Source: Timema cristinae
Lineage: Eukaryota > Arthropoda > Insecta > Phasmatodea > Timematidae
Assembly (NCBI GenBank): GCA_039000515.1
Contig: JBCFYV010000012.1
Coordinates: 13,662,200-13,726,199, forward strand
DNA length: 64,000 bases
Reading direction: 5' to 3'
Part shown: positions 1-11,866 of the stretch, one piece after another
Numbering within the stretch: position 1 is the first letter of the stretch
How the letters are laid out: each line of letters starts with the position of its first letter
Notes under the pieces: generated by a model
Seen by the model: only the letters and a program-made list of their open reading frames with translations
Databases searched by the model: none
What the model was told of the DNA's origin: nothing
Position numbers and translations under genes: made by a program

Positions 1-2500
1 TAGGGTTTCTATAACGAGTCTTGATAAAAACCTAGATAATTAGTGTAACTATACACATTTTTTGGTAAACTTCGGTACAATTATTTTTCTAAAAAGGGTT
101 TCAAAGCTATTTCAGTATGATTTATAAACAAAACACAACATCTTTAAAAAAACTTTGAAATATAATCTAGAGTCTTTTGTAAATATTATTATTAATATTA
201 GAGCTGGATAGGACAGATAAAGTTATAAAGTTTTATGTATTAAAAGCTTTTCCTGCATAAAGGCTTTTTATTTCCTATATTACTTTTATAACTATAGTTC
301 ATAACAACAAAATAAAAAGTATTTAATACTAAAAGTAAATAAGTTTTTATCAAAGTTTAATTTAAATCATGCACCAACATCTCATAATCTAATGGTTTTC
401 GGATAATGACTAACACTTAAAGCTAAAGACAAAGTCTAATTTAAACAAAATCGAACAATTGGTTCATCTCTTAACCCATACGAATGCAAATGATAAACTA
501 TGCTAATTTCTCTTTTGTTACTAACATTTATGCTATTTCCTCTTGTTAGAAAAAATAGCTATTAGCTTGAATATAAATGTACCACTTTCACTTCTCCTAA
601 AATATACGATTGGGTTTCAAGAGAATGAATATTCATTAATGCATCAGACTTCCATTCTAAACCTTTTTTAAATTAGTGGATAATTTTCTAATTTTGTTTA
701 AACTAAGAGTTTGTTTAGAGTATTACATTATGATTTAAATATGTATAAACATTTTGTAAAACTGGAAGATATTAAAAACTTTCTGTTTCTTGATTTAATT
801 AAACAATAGTTATTGACACGAATAGATGAACACGTGGACTAAATGTCGGGCTCAAGTTAACTAGTTGTCTGGTACGGATATGCTGAAATTTAGATTCCTG
901 CTAAGTTATTCACGACCTTACTTTCTTGCAAATACAAGTACATTTCCTCAAGTTTATATAAAATGCGTAAAGCATTACCAGATGGAGGGACAAGATTTTA
1001 TTTTATTTTGTTATAGAAAATTAATTTACTATTTGTTATTAAAAAAAGCTAGTTCAAATAAAAATACAAGTGCAGCTCAATTATTATTTTTTAAATACTA
1101 TTTTTATATATTTTTAAATAGTAAGAAACGTACGGTCAAAATAACCAGTATAGGCGAATGCAATATATTTATTAACCTATTTTAATACTATTTTTGATTA
1201 AAAAAATTTAATTTTCTTAAATTTAAATTGGTTCCAATTAATATGAGTTTTAAAATTATAGGAATATAAATAATAACTTTTGGCTATCGTAACTGCTTCT
1301 AAACTGGTTTGACGTTATTTCTAGTTTGAAACTTCACCGATATAAAACTCTACACTTCACTGATGTAGTTCATAGCACCGTGGAGACACAGCCACGGATA
1401 TATGAAATGAAAATAAAATTGAAATGGATATTTTTTGTCACACCTGTGTAATGGTTCCTTTATGTTTGAGATGCGTCGAAATTCAAAAACTGGTTATGGT
1501 CAAGTGTGACTTTATAGAGGCCATGGGATTTTATGAAAGAAAAAGTAATATCACTCCGGCTGAAATAACCGAAATTGAATTTATTCATTGGAAGTTTAAT
1601 CGTTGTATTATAGTGTCATAAAATTTAATTGGATTTTAAAATATAACTTTTAATGGAAAAAACAGACTAAAGACAAATGAAGTACTATTCAAGGCTGTAA
1701 CCAGCCCAAAATATCATGAAGATTCGGGGGTACCAACCAACAGCTGCTAAATATAAAATAATTACTAAAATTAAATTATTCTAGAAGCTACCTGGAACTA
1801 GGCTTTATGTCAATTAATGGTAGAAATAAATTATTTTCTTGTATAAATTTGTATAAGTTTTAGAGAAAATTACGTAACACCTCCTCCCTCCTCTATAAAA
1901 ATGATCATTGAGCATTTCTTATATAAAGGCAAATCAATAAATTGGCCCTCCTCTAGATTTTATTCCCTCTCCTATTATATTTACAAATATTATACGATAA
2001 AAAACAAACTTAAAATGGCTTTTAAATTTATCAGATTAAAATTATATCAGAAAAGGACCGTTTAAATATCTTCAAGGGACATCAAAATTTCAAGAAATAT
2101 ATTTTATGGAAGATTACTCCTGATTAATTCTATAGGAAATAAAATTAAAATAAAAAACTTCAGGTGAAGACCTATCAAATTGTCAAACATTAAATACCAA
2201 ACCTCTTCTTTTACCCTGGATTGTTATAATTATTGAATATTGGTTATGGATGATATAAGAATAACTAAATACACCCACTATTACATATGTTAGCAAAACA
2301 GAAAATGTCATGTTCAAATAAGTTTTTGATATTGATTAAATTATATTATTTTTAAATGCATTTCAAAGGTTTTGAAAAAATAGCTCAATAGGGTCTCCTT
2401 TATTTTGTATTTATCAATAATTTATGAAGATGTTTTTATCATTTAAGAAATTATTAATAAACATTACTAACGATAATTGTATGTTTCTTTCAGAGATATC
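1..2500. other. AT-rich non-coding stretch, no gene seen
   Basis: Contains only short open frames (865-1185 and 1424-1621) without recognisable domains. The first frame ends differently in copy B (40337-40645) because of a 2-base indel, which argues against coding constraint. Short pyrimidine-rich runs occur at 1880-1980. Nothing else is recognised. The matching part of copy B is 39473 to about 41970. Confidence 0.6.
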
Positions 2501-3877
2501 AGTTCAATATTTCTATTATTTCTATAGTTGATTGTATCCAATAATCTATAGACATGGGTGTTAGTATTGTCTTTGTTTTTTAAGGGATTGAAGGTCTAGG
2601 TTCCAATCCTGGCTTGAATCTCCATGCTATTACCTCCTAAATTGCTTCCCACTCCTGCTCCACTCAAATTACCCTGTAGTGTAAATATATGGATGGCCCT
2701 TACTAGTAATAACACTCATAGCTCGCAGCAAATAAAAGCATGAGACTGACATATGTAAGTACTTCACATTCCCAGAAATGTTCCTCTCATAACATTTAGC
2801 TATGTTCGTGTTATTGCTCAGAACGAGTCAACAATTACTTCTAACTTAGGAGTATATTTTCACTAACAGACATAATTGTTTCGAGCAAATGAGGTCCACG
2901 TTAAAATGTCACAACAAAAACCTTATCTTTTTTGTTTGTTAAATTTTGTGTTAACATAGCAGTCAGCAATCTAGTTAAATTGCAGACTCAACAAAGACCT
3001 AGTCTACTCTTTTCTCCTTTGTTGAAGGTTCTTACGCTTCTTGGTCAGAGGAACAGTCAGGTTCTCCCGAGCGTGTTATGAAGAAGAATGGTTGATGACG
3101 ACTGCGACTCTTGTTGAGTGTCATCTAATTTTCCAAGGAAACCCAACTCCTTCCTTGCTTCGCTCTAAAAAAAACACACCTCACCCCCTTTTCTTCATCG
3201 TTTCATTCGTGCTTCCATCCAAAGAGGACAATGTCCTTCTCAGTAATTACTTGAAAATAACAGGGATGACTTTTCTCCGTTCTAGGGGGTAGTAGAATGC
3301 CGGAAACAGTATGGCGTGCTATTCTTGATGGTTTCATCAAACCTACAAATTAACAAAATACGTAGACAAGAAGTTAAAGAGAGATAAAACGAGATATAAG
3401 TAGAATATACTATTTTATATATAAGTACTCTCGCTTTTAAATTTACGGTAAATGTTATTCTTGTTAATTTGGTCCATCAGCCCTAGAATCAAGTGTTTTT
3501 TTATCTTTTTCTATTTAGTTTAATCGTGCCAAAAAATCACGATAGGCCATTGAGTTTTATGTCGGGTAGTTGGAGAAATAACCATCTCATGTGATATAAT
3601 ATCAAAAACATTAAAATCAGAGCATTTTCCTACTGTCCAATTATTGACTTGAAGTGACAGTGTTGACGTCAACAATCTCTTTGCAAAACAATCTTACCAA
3701 TAATGGTCTTGAGTCTCCAGCCTGAACGTCATCGTTGTGTTTGTATGAGAAAAAGTGTAAAGTCTAACACACAAGAAGTACAGACACGTAACTAAATTGA
3801 ACAAAGTCTAAGGAAATAGATGAAACTATTATCATGATCTTTGCGTCATCCTGCGTGGGCCTCCTGGTGACAGATAT
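2501..3877. other. Less AT-rich segment, unassigned; possible SINE relic at its start
   Basis: Around 2590-2640 there is a B-box-like string (GGTTCCAATCCTGG) followed by pyrimidine-rich sequence, which hints at an old tRNA-derived SINE. The 3040-3300 part is the least AT-rich piece of the first 10 kb and holds an 83-codon frame without an ATG start (it opens on TTG at 3041). That frame is identical in copy B (42511-42762), but so is the surrounding DNA, so identity is no evidence for coding. No known protein domain is seen. Confidence 0.35.
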
Positions 3878-4256
3878 GTCTTAAGGTACGGCAGAGGGAG
3901 CGCGAGTAAATTTACAGTTTTTTTTTTATCATTACACTTCTTTGGAAAAATTAAAAAAAAGTTTCTCCAGTTGCGACATAGAGCAGAGTTTTCTGCACGT
4001 GCCAATATTAACAAATCTTGAAAATCTGTCAAGGGTGTCCTTGAATTTTGTCAAAGCATTTTTAATAAAGGAAAAAGGTTTTGACAACATTCCAGGACAC
4101 CCTTGACAGATTTTCATGATCTGTTGATATTAACATGGACATAAAACTAAACTCTATCTTGCTACTGGAGAAACATTTTGATTTATTTTGGCCAAAAAAT
4201 TTCAATTCTATAAATACTGTAAAAATACTTTCTCTCCGTTGGGCCTCACCTTAATC
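3878..4256. repeat. Long imperfect inverted repeat (foldback element), copy A
   Basis: Two arms of about 180 bp face each other around a short apex near 4062-4074. The best inner match is AATCTGTCAAGGGTGTCCT (about 4004-4042) against its reverse complement near 4090-4117. Pairing continues outward through a GTTTCTCCAG block on the left (about 3960) and its complement on the right (about 4172). It ends near TTAAGG at 3881 and CCTTAA at about 4250. The arms differ by many substitutions and small indels, so the palindrome is old. It may be a MITE or foldback element, or an inverted local duplication; no coding sequence is seen inside. Confidence 0.7.
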
Positions 4257-5869
4257 TTGGTGGTTTAATTTGTGTTGATATTAAATGTTAGTTTATCTAG
4301 GGGCTAGTACTTTTATCTTATCTTCCATTTATGGTTATGATTATAATATAATTTATTTTAAATTTGATACATTGGTTGTATTTAAAAGTAGAATATTACG
4401 ATTTATACTGTGCGCATAATTTGAAAAATTATTTCAATTTTAAAGTGTCTTATATCTCATAAAAAATATATATTGTATAAAATAATCATTCACTATTTCT
4501 CATTTTGCTTATTATATTTAAGAACAGAATTCTCAAAAATATCTCTTAAATAAACCATCCTTAGGATAAGTTTTCTTTATTATCTTATTAATATAAAATC
4601 CTGTTCAGACACAACATTTTCAAATATTGTTGCCCATTAATAAATGTACACATGTTAAAAATATAATTTTATTGTAATTACAAATGTTACCCTTATATTA
4701 TTAAAAAAATATTTTATAAAAATAAAGATAAATTACTATTAAAATTGTAAGACACTACTAAAATATACATTTGAAAAATAATATTTGACTCAACTTTGAT
4801 CAAATCGAATTTTCAAGAATAAGTAATTAGTGATTGTTCCTTAATTTTAGAACTAGAATTAAAAACATAATTTCATTTAAGGCTTATATAGTATGTATAT
4901 CAAGTTTTAATAAAATAAACTAAACATGTTTGCTGTTACCTCAAGTAGAGACATATAGACATATATAGAGACAGATATGAATCATAATACCCACATTTTC
5001 GAGTCCGAGAGCGGATAAAACGTCAATATTGACTATACATAATTTATTTCAAATTGAATAATCTTTACACAAACAAGTTACTCAAATTTATGTATTCACT
5101 ATTATATTAATAATCCTAATTTATCTTCAACAGTCCAATTTAAATATGAATAAACCTTTTGACAATATAAACGTTACTTAAATTAATTTCATGAATGTGA
5201 TCGTAAAATTATTCGATCTGCAACTGTTACTTTTCCTATATAAGAGCAATTCCTATAAATGTTTATCAATAATTAAGTAAGAATTATTTATATTGACCAT
5301 GACACACTCGCTCAAACTTTTTCATATTCGGTTTTATAGATTCAACGATACTTTAAAAAATATAATTTATGTAAACTACTCTTTAATATGTTTTCTCATA
5401 AAAACACAGATAATAATGTTAATCACAATCAGCAGTATTTATTTATACATTCTAAACCAAATTATTCAAATATATTTACCATAATATATCTTTTTAAATA
5501 TATTATTTGTTAGCCACCAAAAAATTATTTATTGTTTGTAAAAATAAAATCCTATTCCTACTTATCATGAAAAACTATTTCCAGATTCTCATTTTGATTC
5601 ATTGCAAAGTTCGACTTTTGAAACGGATTTTTTTTAATTCTCTTAAATAAATTAACTTTAAATTAAATTATTTTAGATAATAAAGATACTTAATTGTTAA
5701 TAATGTAAAATATTTCTTTTTTATATAACAAATTTTGAGCCAAATATTTTGAACTATTAAAAAAATCTAATTTCACAAAAATAAATTATTAGTTAAACAT
5801 AATCAACTGATTTTTTGAGGAAAAATATATATACCTATTTATAATAGGCCTATATATGACTTAACATTT
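4257..5869. other. AT-rich non-coding stretch, no gene seen
   Basis: Very AT-rich, with short chance frames only. The 63-codon frame at 5293-5484 is identical in copy B (44752-44943) but has no domain, and it lies in generally unchanged sequence. No repeat with clear ends is recognised. Confidence 0.55.
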
Positions 5870-6795
5870 ATTGATTTTGAAACAAATATCTAATACATTT
5901 ATTTTTAAATATTTGAGTTGAAAAAACAATAATCAGTAAGCTACCCATAACCGAATTTCCCCTCTCCCCTAAAAATAAATATTGAGCTCTATTTGCCATG
6001 TTTCTGCCAATAACTTTTAGTTCTGCATTGCCACTTTAAAAATAACTCGAATTTTAGTGAACCGCATATTAGTGAAGGACCGAATATCAAATTTTTACCC
6101 AGAACCAAATATACTGGATTATTTGTCAGCTCAAACACTCCCAAAATACTCATTTGGAACCAAATCGTATGGTAAGTTTAAAAATATGTCTAGGTTTGGA
6201 AAAAAGTATTCAGTAAACTACCTATAAATGAGTTTTTACCTTAACAATAAGTTTATTTATAATGTCAAATATGGTCAAAATACCAATTAAAACCAAATCG
6301 TTATGGCCATTTTAAAAATATTTCAAGGTTTTGAAAAATCACTTATCAGTAAGCTACCCATAAGTGAGTATTTACTTTCAAAACAGGTATATAGTGTGAG
6401 TGGTAGTAAGAACTTTCCAAAAATACCCATTTAAAACCAACTGGTTAGAGCCATTTTAAAAATATCTCAGGATTTGAAAAATCAATCATCAGTAAGCTAC
6501 CCATAAATGAGCTTTACTTCCAAAACAAGGATGCAGTGTTTTATGGTACTCCACACAAATCCCAGATAAACATTTTAAACAAAATTTTTAAGAGTTTTTA
6601 CGAGTTAATTTGAATTATAAAAATTTACCCTCAGTTAACTATTCTCCAACGGATTCTGGCCCAAAAACCAACCAATTGGTAATATTTTTCATGTTGAACA
6701 ATTGTTACATTTGTGTTAAAAAAAAAAGATTCAAAAAGCCATTTTTTTAATTTTGGAATAAAAAAAAATCATTCGTCAGTAAGCCCCCTTACTTG
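5870..6795 (+). repeat. Degenerate tandem repeat, unit about 135-150 bp, copy A
   Basis: A motif resembling CCATTTTAAAAATAT, then TTTGAAAAATCA and CAGTAAGCTACCCATAA, recurs near 5890-5945, 6168-6225, 6303-6370, 6450-6510 and, more decayed, 6735-6790. The spacing is about 135-150 bp for the later units and larger for the first. Unit borders are blurred by indels. This looks like a decayed satellite; diverged relatives occur at 27480-28240. Nothing in it looks coding. Confidence 0.65.
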
Positions 6796-7796
6796 AAGGG
6801 CCAGGGTGAAAAAAACAATCCAATCTAAATATAAATTTTGAACAAAAACAATAAAAATATTTTTGATCCCTGGTTAAAGACAAACTGAAATACATTATTG
6901 TAAAATTCAATTTTTTGTGTTTGTGTTTAAATTTTAATAAAAACAGCTTCATGATATTTAGATTGATTTTCTCACGATCACAATATTTTCTCTTGATATG
7001 AGAAAGCAATTTTGTAGTATTATAAAAGTCTTTTTGAACAGAATTATATTAATTATAAAGGCTGGATAAAAGTCTAGAGAAATCTGTAAGAGGGTAACGC
7101 TGGTAATACTCTTAAAGATCAAAGTGTATCTTTCTATTTTAATTATTTAAAGTTTATTCTAATTACTGATAATAATTATTTATATTATATTGTACTGATA
7201 GTTCAATGTATATAAGATTTTTTTTACATAATATATATTGCACCATTCTTTTTTTATGTTTAATAAAAAATCATTTTAAATGGCATACAAAAGATTATGT
7301 TAATTCTAATAAAATACATTATTAATAAAAACACCAATGAAGGGTAAAGCCTAATCTTTAATTAGTTCACTTTAAAATTGATTTGTATATAATAATTTAT
7401 ATTCCTATTATCTGAATTTTAAGACTATTCTAAAGTCTGTTATACCTTCTCAATTGTTAATGTATACGCAAGACTGTTTAACAATCGTAAGCTGTCCCTT
7501 GGTAGGACAAGAAAATTACTTTTTTACGTGCACCTGTCTGAAACATAATTGTTCAACTTTATTATTGGTCAATCTTAAACTTATCTCATAAGAATCCAGC
7601 TCACTTAGACGTCACGTAATAGGGTTTTGCCTCTCGACATTACACAACACTTGAAAACCCTTCCGTGATATACGAGTATCCTCCTAAATACTACCTAAGC
7701 GTATTAATGTGTTTTGATTATATAAGACAACACAAAATTTTCCATAACTGCCTAGGAGGTAAAATAAAACTTCTCATTTATGCCAAACTTTTCCAT
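6796..7796. other. AT-rich non-coding stretch, no gene seen
   Basis: Includes a lysine- and phenylalanine-rich minus-strand frame (6776-7009) whose C-terminal end differs in copy B (46162-46464) through small indels. That points to chance coding potential. No recognised element. Confidence 0.5.
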
Positions 7797-8064
7797 GTAT
7801 AAAGCATTATTTAAATATATTTATATATGTATTTATATAAATATATAAATATATAAATAAATATATATAAATATATTTTTATATAAATATATAATATATA
7901 TTTTTATATAAATATATATATATATATTTATATAAATATATATATATTATTTATATAAATATATATATATATATTTATATAATATATATTATATATATAT
8001 ACATATATATATACATATATATACATATACACACACATATATACATGTATATACATATATATAC
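7797..8064. repeat. (TA)n / TATATAAA low-complexity tract, copy A
   Basis: Almost pure A/T, made of TATATA, TATATAAATA and, at the right end, TATACATATA units. It directly precedes the GGTAAAA minisatellite. Confidence 0.95.
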
Positions 8065-8962
8065 GGGATAAACAGGAAAAAAAGTCAAAAAAGTCATTAA
8101 TTAATATAAAAAAGTTAAATATGATATAGGGTAAAAGGGAGGTACGTTGAAAAGGGTTTAAGTTTAAAAGGTTAAAAATGGTAAAAATGTAAATTTAATC
8201 ATAATATTTATTAAGACCATTATAATTTTTTAATCATGAAAATTTGAACATGGCAAAAATGACACGATTTATTAACAAGAGTAAAATTGAATAAAACAGT
8301 AGAAACGGTAGAAAAGGGCAAAAAGTAAATGATTAAAAATTCGGGTATAAAGATTAAAAGGGATTAAATAAATAAAACATTCAAAAAGATTAGAATTCTG
8401 CCAAAGGCCCAAATATAGTAAAATGGTAAGAGAAGGGTAAAAGGTTAACGGGGTAAAAGGCGTAAACGAAGTGGAAGGAGTAAAGGGAGTGAAAAGGTTT
8501 TGTGAGGCCAAAAGGTTATATCATAAGCTAAAAAGGGTAAAATGTGTAAATTAGGACAAATGGGCTAAAAGTGTGAACAGGGTAAAAAGGTTAAACTCGG
8601 TGGATGTGATAAAATACTTTTGATTTTATTTAATCAGAAAACTTTAAAACCAAATTTTTGCTGTGACACTCTTATTTCTATTTTATTAGCACCAACAGGC
8701 ATGAGTTCAACGTACTATGTTTAGAAAAACTGTAGTTTAGTATCCAAAATAAATTTCAGCTTTTAAAACATGTTCGGATTATATTTCTATTTTACATTAT
8801 GTATTAATCAACCTACGTTCGCATTTTGCATCACAGTTCAAACCAATAAAAGATTAGTAATCATGAAACATATTTAAGATTTAACTACTGTTTCTTGTGA
8901 CCTATTTTGTATTGGCACTAAAAATAAGAAAACCACTTTATAGATTCTCCGTGAGAAGCTAG
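8065..8962 (+). mobile_element. Composite dispersed repeat with internal GGTAAAA minisatellite, copy A
   Basis: The left part (8065-8620) is a purine-rich degenerate array of GGTAAAA / GGTTAAAA words. The right part (about 8640-8962) is a non-repetitive AT-rich end that includes TAGCACCAACAGGC, TTCGCATTTTGCA and TTATAGATTCTCC. Both parts recur together in inverted orientation at 33953-35190, and the terminal part alone recurs at 10345-10557. Reappearance as a unit suggests a transposable element carrying an internal minisatellite. The right end reads TTCTC-CGT-GAGAA then GCTAG followed by T. This recalls the hairpin plus CTRR terminus of Helitrons, but no TC start or helicase is seen, so the class is open. 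Confidence 0.55.
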
Positions 8963-10344
8963 TCTCATACACATTAGACATTTCGTAACGCTTCTCCTAA
9001 ATTGGTCGAATTGGTCGAATACTTCTAAACGTCCTAGATAGCTTAAAGTTTGCAAGCAGATAGAAGGAACCCCCAATGCAAAAATAATAGTCTAAAAATG
9101 ATAAATTTCAAAATGATGCAACGAGGAGGATGGTGGGTTAAAAAAATTTCAAAACTAAACTAAACTATTTTCGAGGATTGTCTTGGACTTAATTTTGACC
9201 GGAAAGTAAATGACCCCTGTGAATAACCAATAAAGTGTGATAATTTCACATTTATTTTGGACAACGGGAAATAGTGAAGAAGGGTATGTATAAATATAAA
9301 ACCACACTTTTATGTGGAATAAAATTTAGTATTTGCCAGGAATGTAGTGAATTACTCCATAAAGACATAAATAATTCTTAAATATTTGAAATTTTTAAGT
9401 AAGTGTTGATGGATTTGGTAGAGGTTTTTAGAAAGCGCCAAAACTTAGATAAACAAACATTTCTCACTGTGTTAGAAGATTATAATTTAAAAAGAAGGTT
9501 AAGTATTCCCCAAAACAATCTGGAAAAAATAAAGTCATAAGTAAATATCAAAAACTTGAGAGGAGGAACAGCCACCTATGTAAAAAATAAAAAATAAGAA
9601 TTTCCAGTATGGTATAAAATTAAAATATTTTCATTCCCTCTAAAGGCAATTGGATAAAGGGATCAAACCATACAAATAGAAGAGTCTAAATATTGAACAT
9701 TTCAAAATATGTCTCGGGAAATAGGGGTGAGCAGTATAAATTTAAAAATAGTTTTAAGTATGATAAATAATCGAAATTTTTTGTATCGGTTGAGGTACTA
9801 TTCCAGATACTTATTTAGGTCTTAGAAAATGAAATCTCAAATTTGGATTTGGCAAAATAGGGTAGTTGAACTTAATATTTTCAAAACTAATTTAAACAAT
9901 TACTTCTTAATCCAGTTGGTATAAAACAATATTCAACCGAAATAAAATACAATACCCTAAATAATGATAAAATTTGATAGTTTTTTAATTCTAAAATGGA
10001 GATCTGGGAAATAAGGGAAGGGTTAATTTGGTGGGGAGTAAAGAATTTGTTAGGAATGTAGTTGGATTATTCCTAAATCACTAATACTCTGTAAAGGTTA
10101 TCATTCTCTCAGTGGTGGTACTGAAAATTTGTTCCAAAAAATAAGGTTTTCAAAATTTCACAACTAATTAGAAAAAGCTGCTTGGTGTAGGGCCTAGTAG
10201 AAATTCTAAATATGGCAATGACCAAAATGTATCTATAACAGTCCGTTATTAATTTTTTCTGTTTGTTGATTTTTGATGGTTTTTTTCAATTTTTTTAGTT
10301 ACATATAATTCACATAGTATTATGTCTTTTACGATGGCCTTTAG
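8963..10344. repeat. Diverged, loosely repeated AT-rich region
   Basis: A GGGAAATA-type motif recurs near 9265, 9716 and 10008. It is followed by similar strings such as GGAATGTAGT (9340 and 10052) and by blocks rich in TTTCAAAACTAA. The units are too diverged for clear borders. No gene is seen; frames are short and without domains. Confidence 0.35.
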
Positions 10345-10557
10345 ACAAATATATTTAGATTATATTCATATTTTGTCGTTATGTTTTATTCAACCTGCCT
10401 CTTTTTCACAATTAGTTACATAATTTAAACCACTAAAGGTTTATTATTTAAACATAATGTTAGATCTGTTTACATTTTTCCTTTGAATAATTTAATATTC
10501 TTAATAAACAAAAAACCACTATAGATTCCCCTTAAGAAGAATGGAGACATCAGCTAG
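10345..10557 (+). mobile_element. Terminal fragment of the GGTAAAA composite repeat, copy A
   Basis: Resembles 8760-8962: it has TTAGATTATATTCATATTTT, AATCAACCT-like and AACCACTAAAG blocks, ends in AACCACTATAGATTCC, and stops at CTAG (10554-10557) just before a (TA)n tract. It lacks the GGTAAAA array. The copy B equivalent is 49789-50003. Confidence 0.5.
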
Positions 10558-10930
10558 TATATATATATATATATTATATATGAAAATATATATACATATA
10601 TGAAAAATATATATATATGTAAATCTATATATATATTTATATATAATATATATATTTAATATAATATATATATTTAATATAATATATATTTATATATATA
10701 TATATATTTATATATAATATAATATATATTTATTATAATATATATATTTATATATAATATATATGTAAGTTTATATATATTATATATAATTTATGTAGAT
10801 CTATAAATATATATTTATATATAAATATATATATTTATATATAATATAATGTAAGTTTATATATTATATATAATTTATGTAGATCTATAAATATATATTT
10901 ATATATAATATATATGTATATATGTAGATA
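10558..10930. repeat. (TA)n tract with higher-order units, copy A
   Basis: TATATATTTATATATAATA-type sequence. A longer unit containing ATGTAAGTTTATATAT and TTATGTAGATCTATAAA occurs twice (about 10763-10812 and 10850-10900). This indicates a local duplication inside the tract. Confidence 0.9.
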
Positions 10931-11626
10931 TTGTACGTTAGCTAAGTCAAATTCATTATTTCAGATTAATCGTAGTTGTATTGACGTAAACCTTCTTTAT
11001 TCTTAAACGAACAATAAAAAAATATAATGACACCAGAGGATGAGTATTATCTTGTATGGGGACGGGAGAGGTTGATGTAGTTTCTACAAGGTATAGTTAC
11101 ACCTTATCGCTCCGGTCCAAACCATTGCTCCAATTCACCCCCTGGTACCCCCAATTTAACCCCCCCTCTTTACCAACCTACCAATAAGACCGACCGAGGC
11201 CACCAGTACTAGGCCATTATCACAAGAGGCAAGACCTGCCAAATCTTTTGCTGCGTAAAAACATTCTTGAATCCAGCTGGTGAAAAAATAAATTGTATTA
11301 GAGTAGAACATTTGCTGAGTTCATCTGGTGAAGGTGGGATGGAAGATAACGACAGTTAAGGCCAGTATATTGCAGGTACTTTTAAAGAATATAATCTTGT
11401 TTGGACAAAATAATTAAATATTTCTTCAAAGTATGAGTTTAGTTTGATTTTCTAGCATTCACAAAATTTCTAGAATGTTGGTCATATGTTATTTTATGGT
11501 CCAATTTCAGAGTCATTTTACAATAAAAATGTATTGTTTAACTGCGTCATAATACTATCTATTAAAGTGACTCGTATATAAATTAGGGCCAAGGCCTTAA
11601 ACAGGATGCTTTGTGATTTAGTTTAA
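10931..11626. other. Unassigned stretch with a GC-richer core
   Basis: The 11040-11250 part is clearly less AT-rich, with runs such as CACCCCCTGGTACCCCC, and contrasts with its surroundings. No open frame of useful length or known domain is visible. It may be a relic of a gene or an unrecognised repeat. It is almost unchanged in copy B (50250-50950). Confidence 0.35.
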
Positions 11627-11864
11627 CTCTTTGCACATCCTCCAACAACTCCAGACAAATCGTTAAATATTAGTTAGTGAAATTGTGAAATAGCGTTCTG
11701 GCCATTTAGAGCGCATATTGACTATGACATTATAGCTTGTGCCAGGTGCCCAAAGTATTGGATAGTATAACATAGCACAATGCAAAACTATCCTAGCATA
11801 AGTTAACCTAACCTCTGGGTATAGTGGTCACCCTACGGGTAGAGGTAAAAATGGCATCAAAGTG
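11627..11864. mobile_element. piggyBac-like MITE, copy A
   Basis: A 238-bp segment flanked on both sides by TTAA (11623-11626 and 11865-11868), the target duplicated by piggyBac transposases. The left end reads CTCTTTGCACATCC and the right end, on the other strand, reads CACTTTGATGCC. These short imperfect terminal inverted repeats resemble the CNCTTTG start common in piggyBac-type elements. There is no transposase, so it would be non-autonomous. The right TTAA abuts the target duplication of the neighbouring SINE. Confidence 0.5.
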
Positions 11865-11866
11865 TT

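Noticed and set aside
865..1185. 106-codon frame, present twice (also 40337-40645)
   Set aside because: No domain; the C-terminal end changes through a 2-base indel between the copies. Duplicate presence only reflects the large duplication.
3041..3292. 83-codon frame identical in both copies
   Set aside because: Opens on TTG, shows no domain, and lies in about 900 bp that is unchanged throughout, so identity gives no coding evidence.
8272..8511. 79-codon minus-strand frame rich in FTPFTP
   Set aside because: It is a by-product of the GGTAAAA minisatellite read on the other strand.
8065..8620. Interstitial telomere repeat
   Set aside because: The GGTAAAA/GGTTAAAA words are neither the arthropod TTAGG nor the vertebrate TTAGGG repeat, and they are too irregular.
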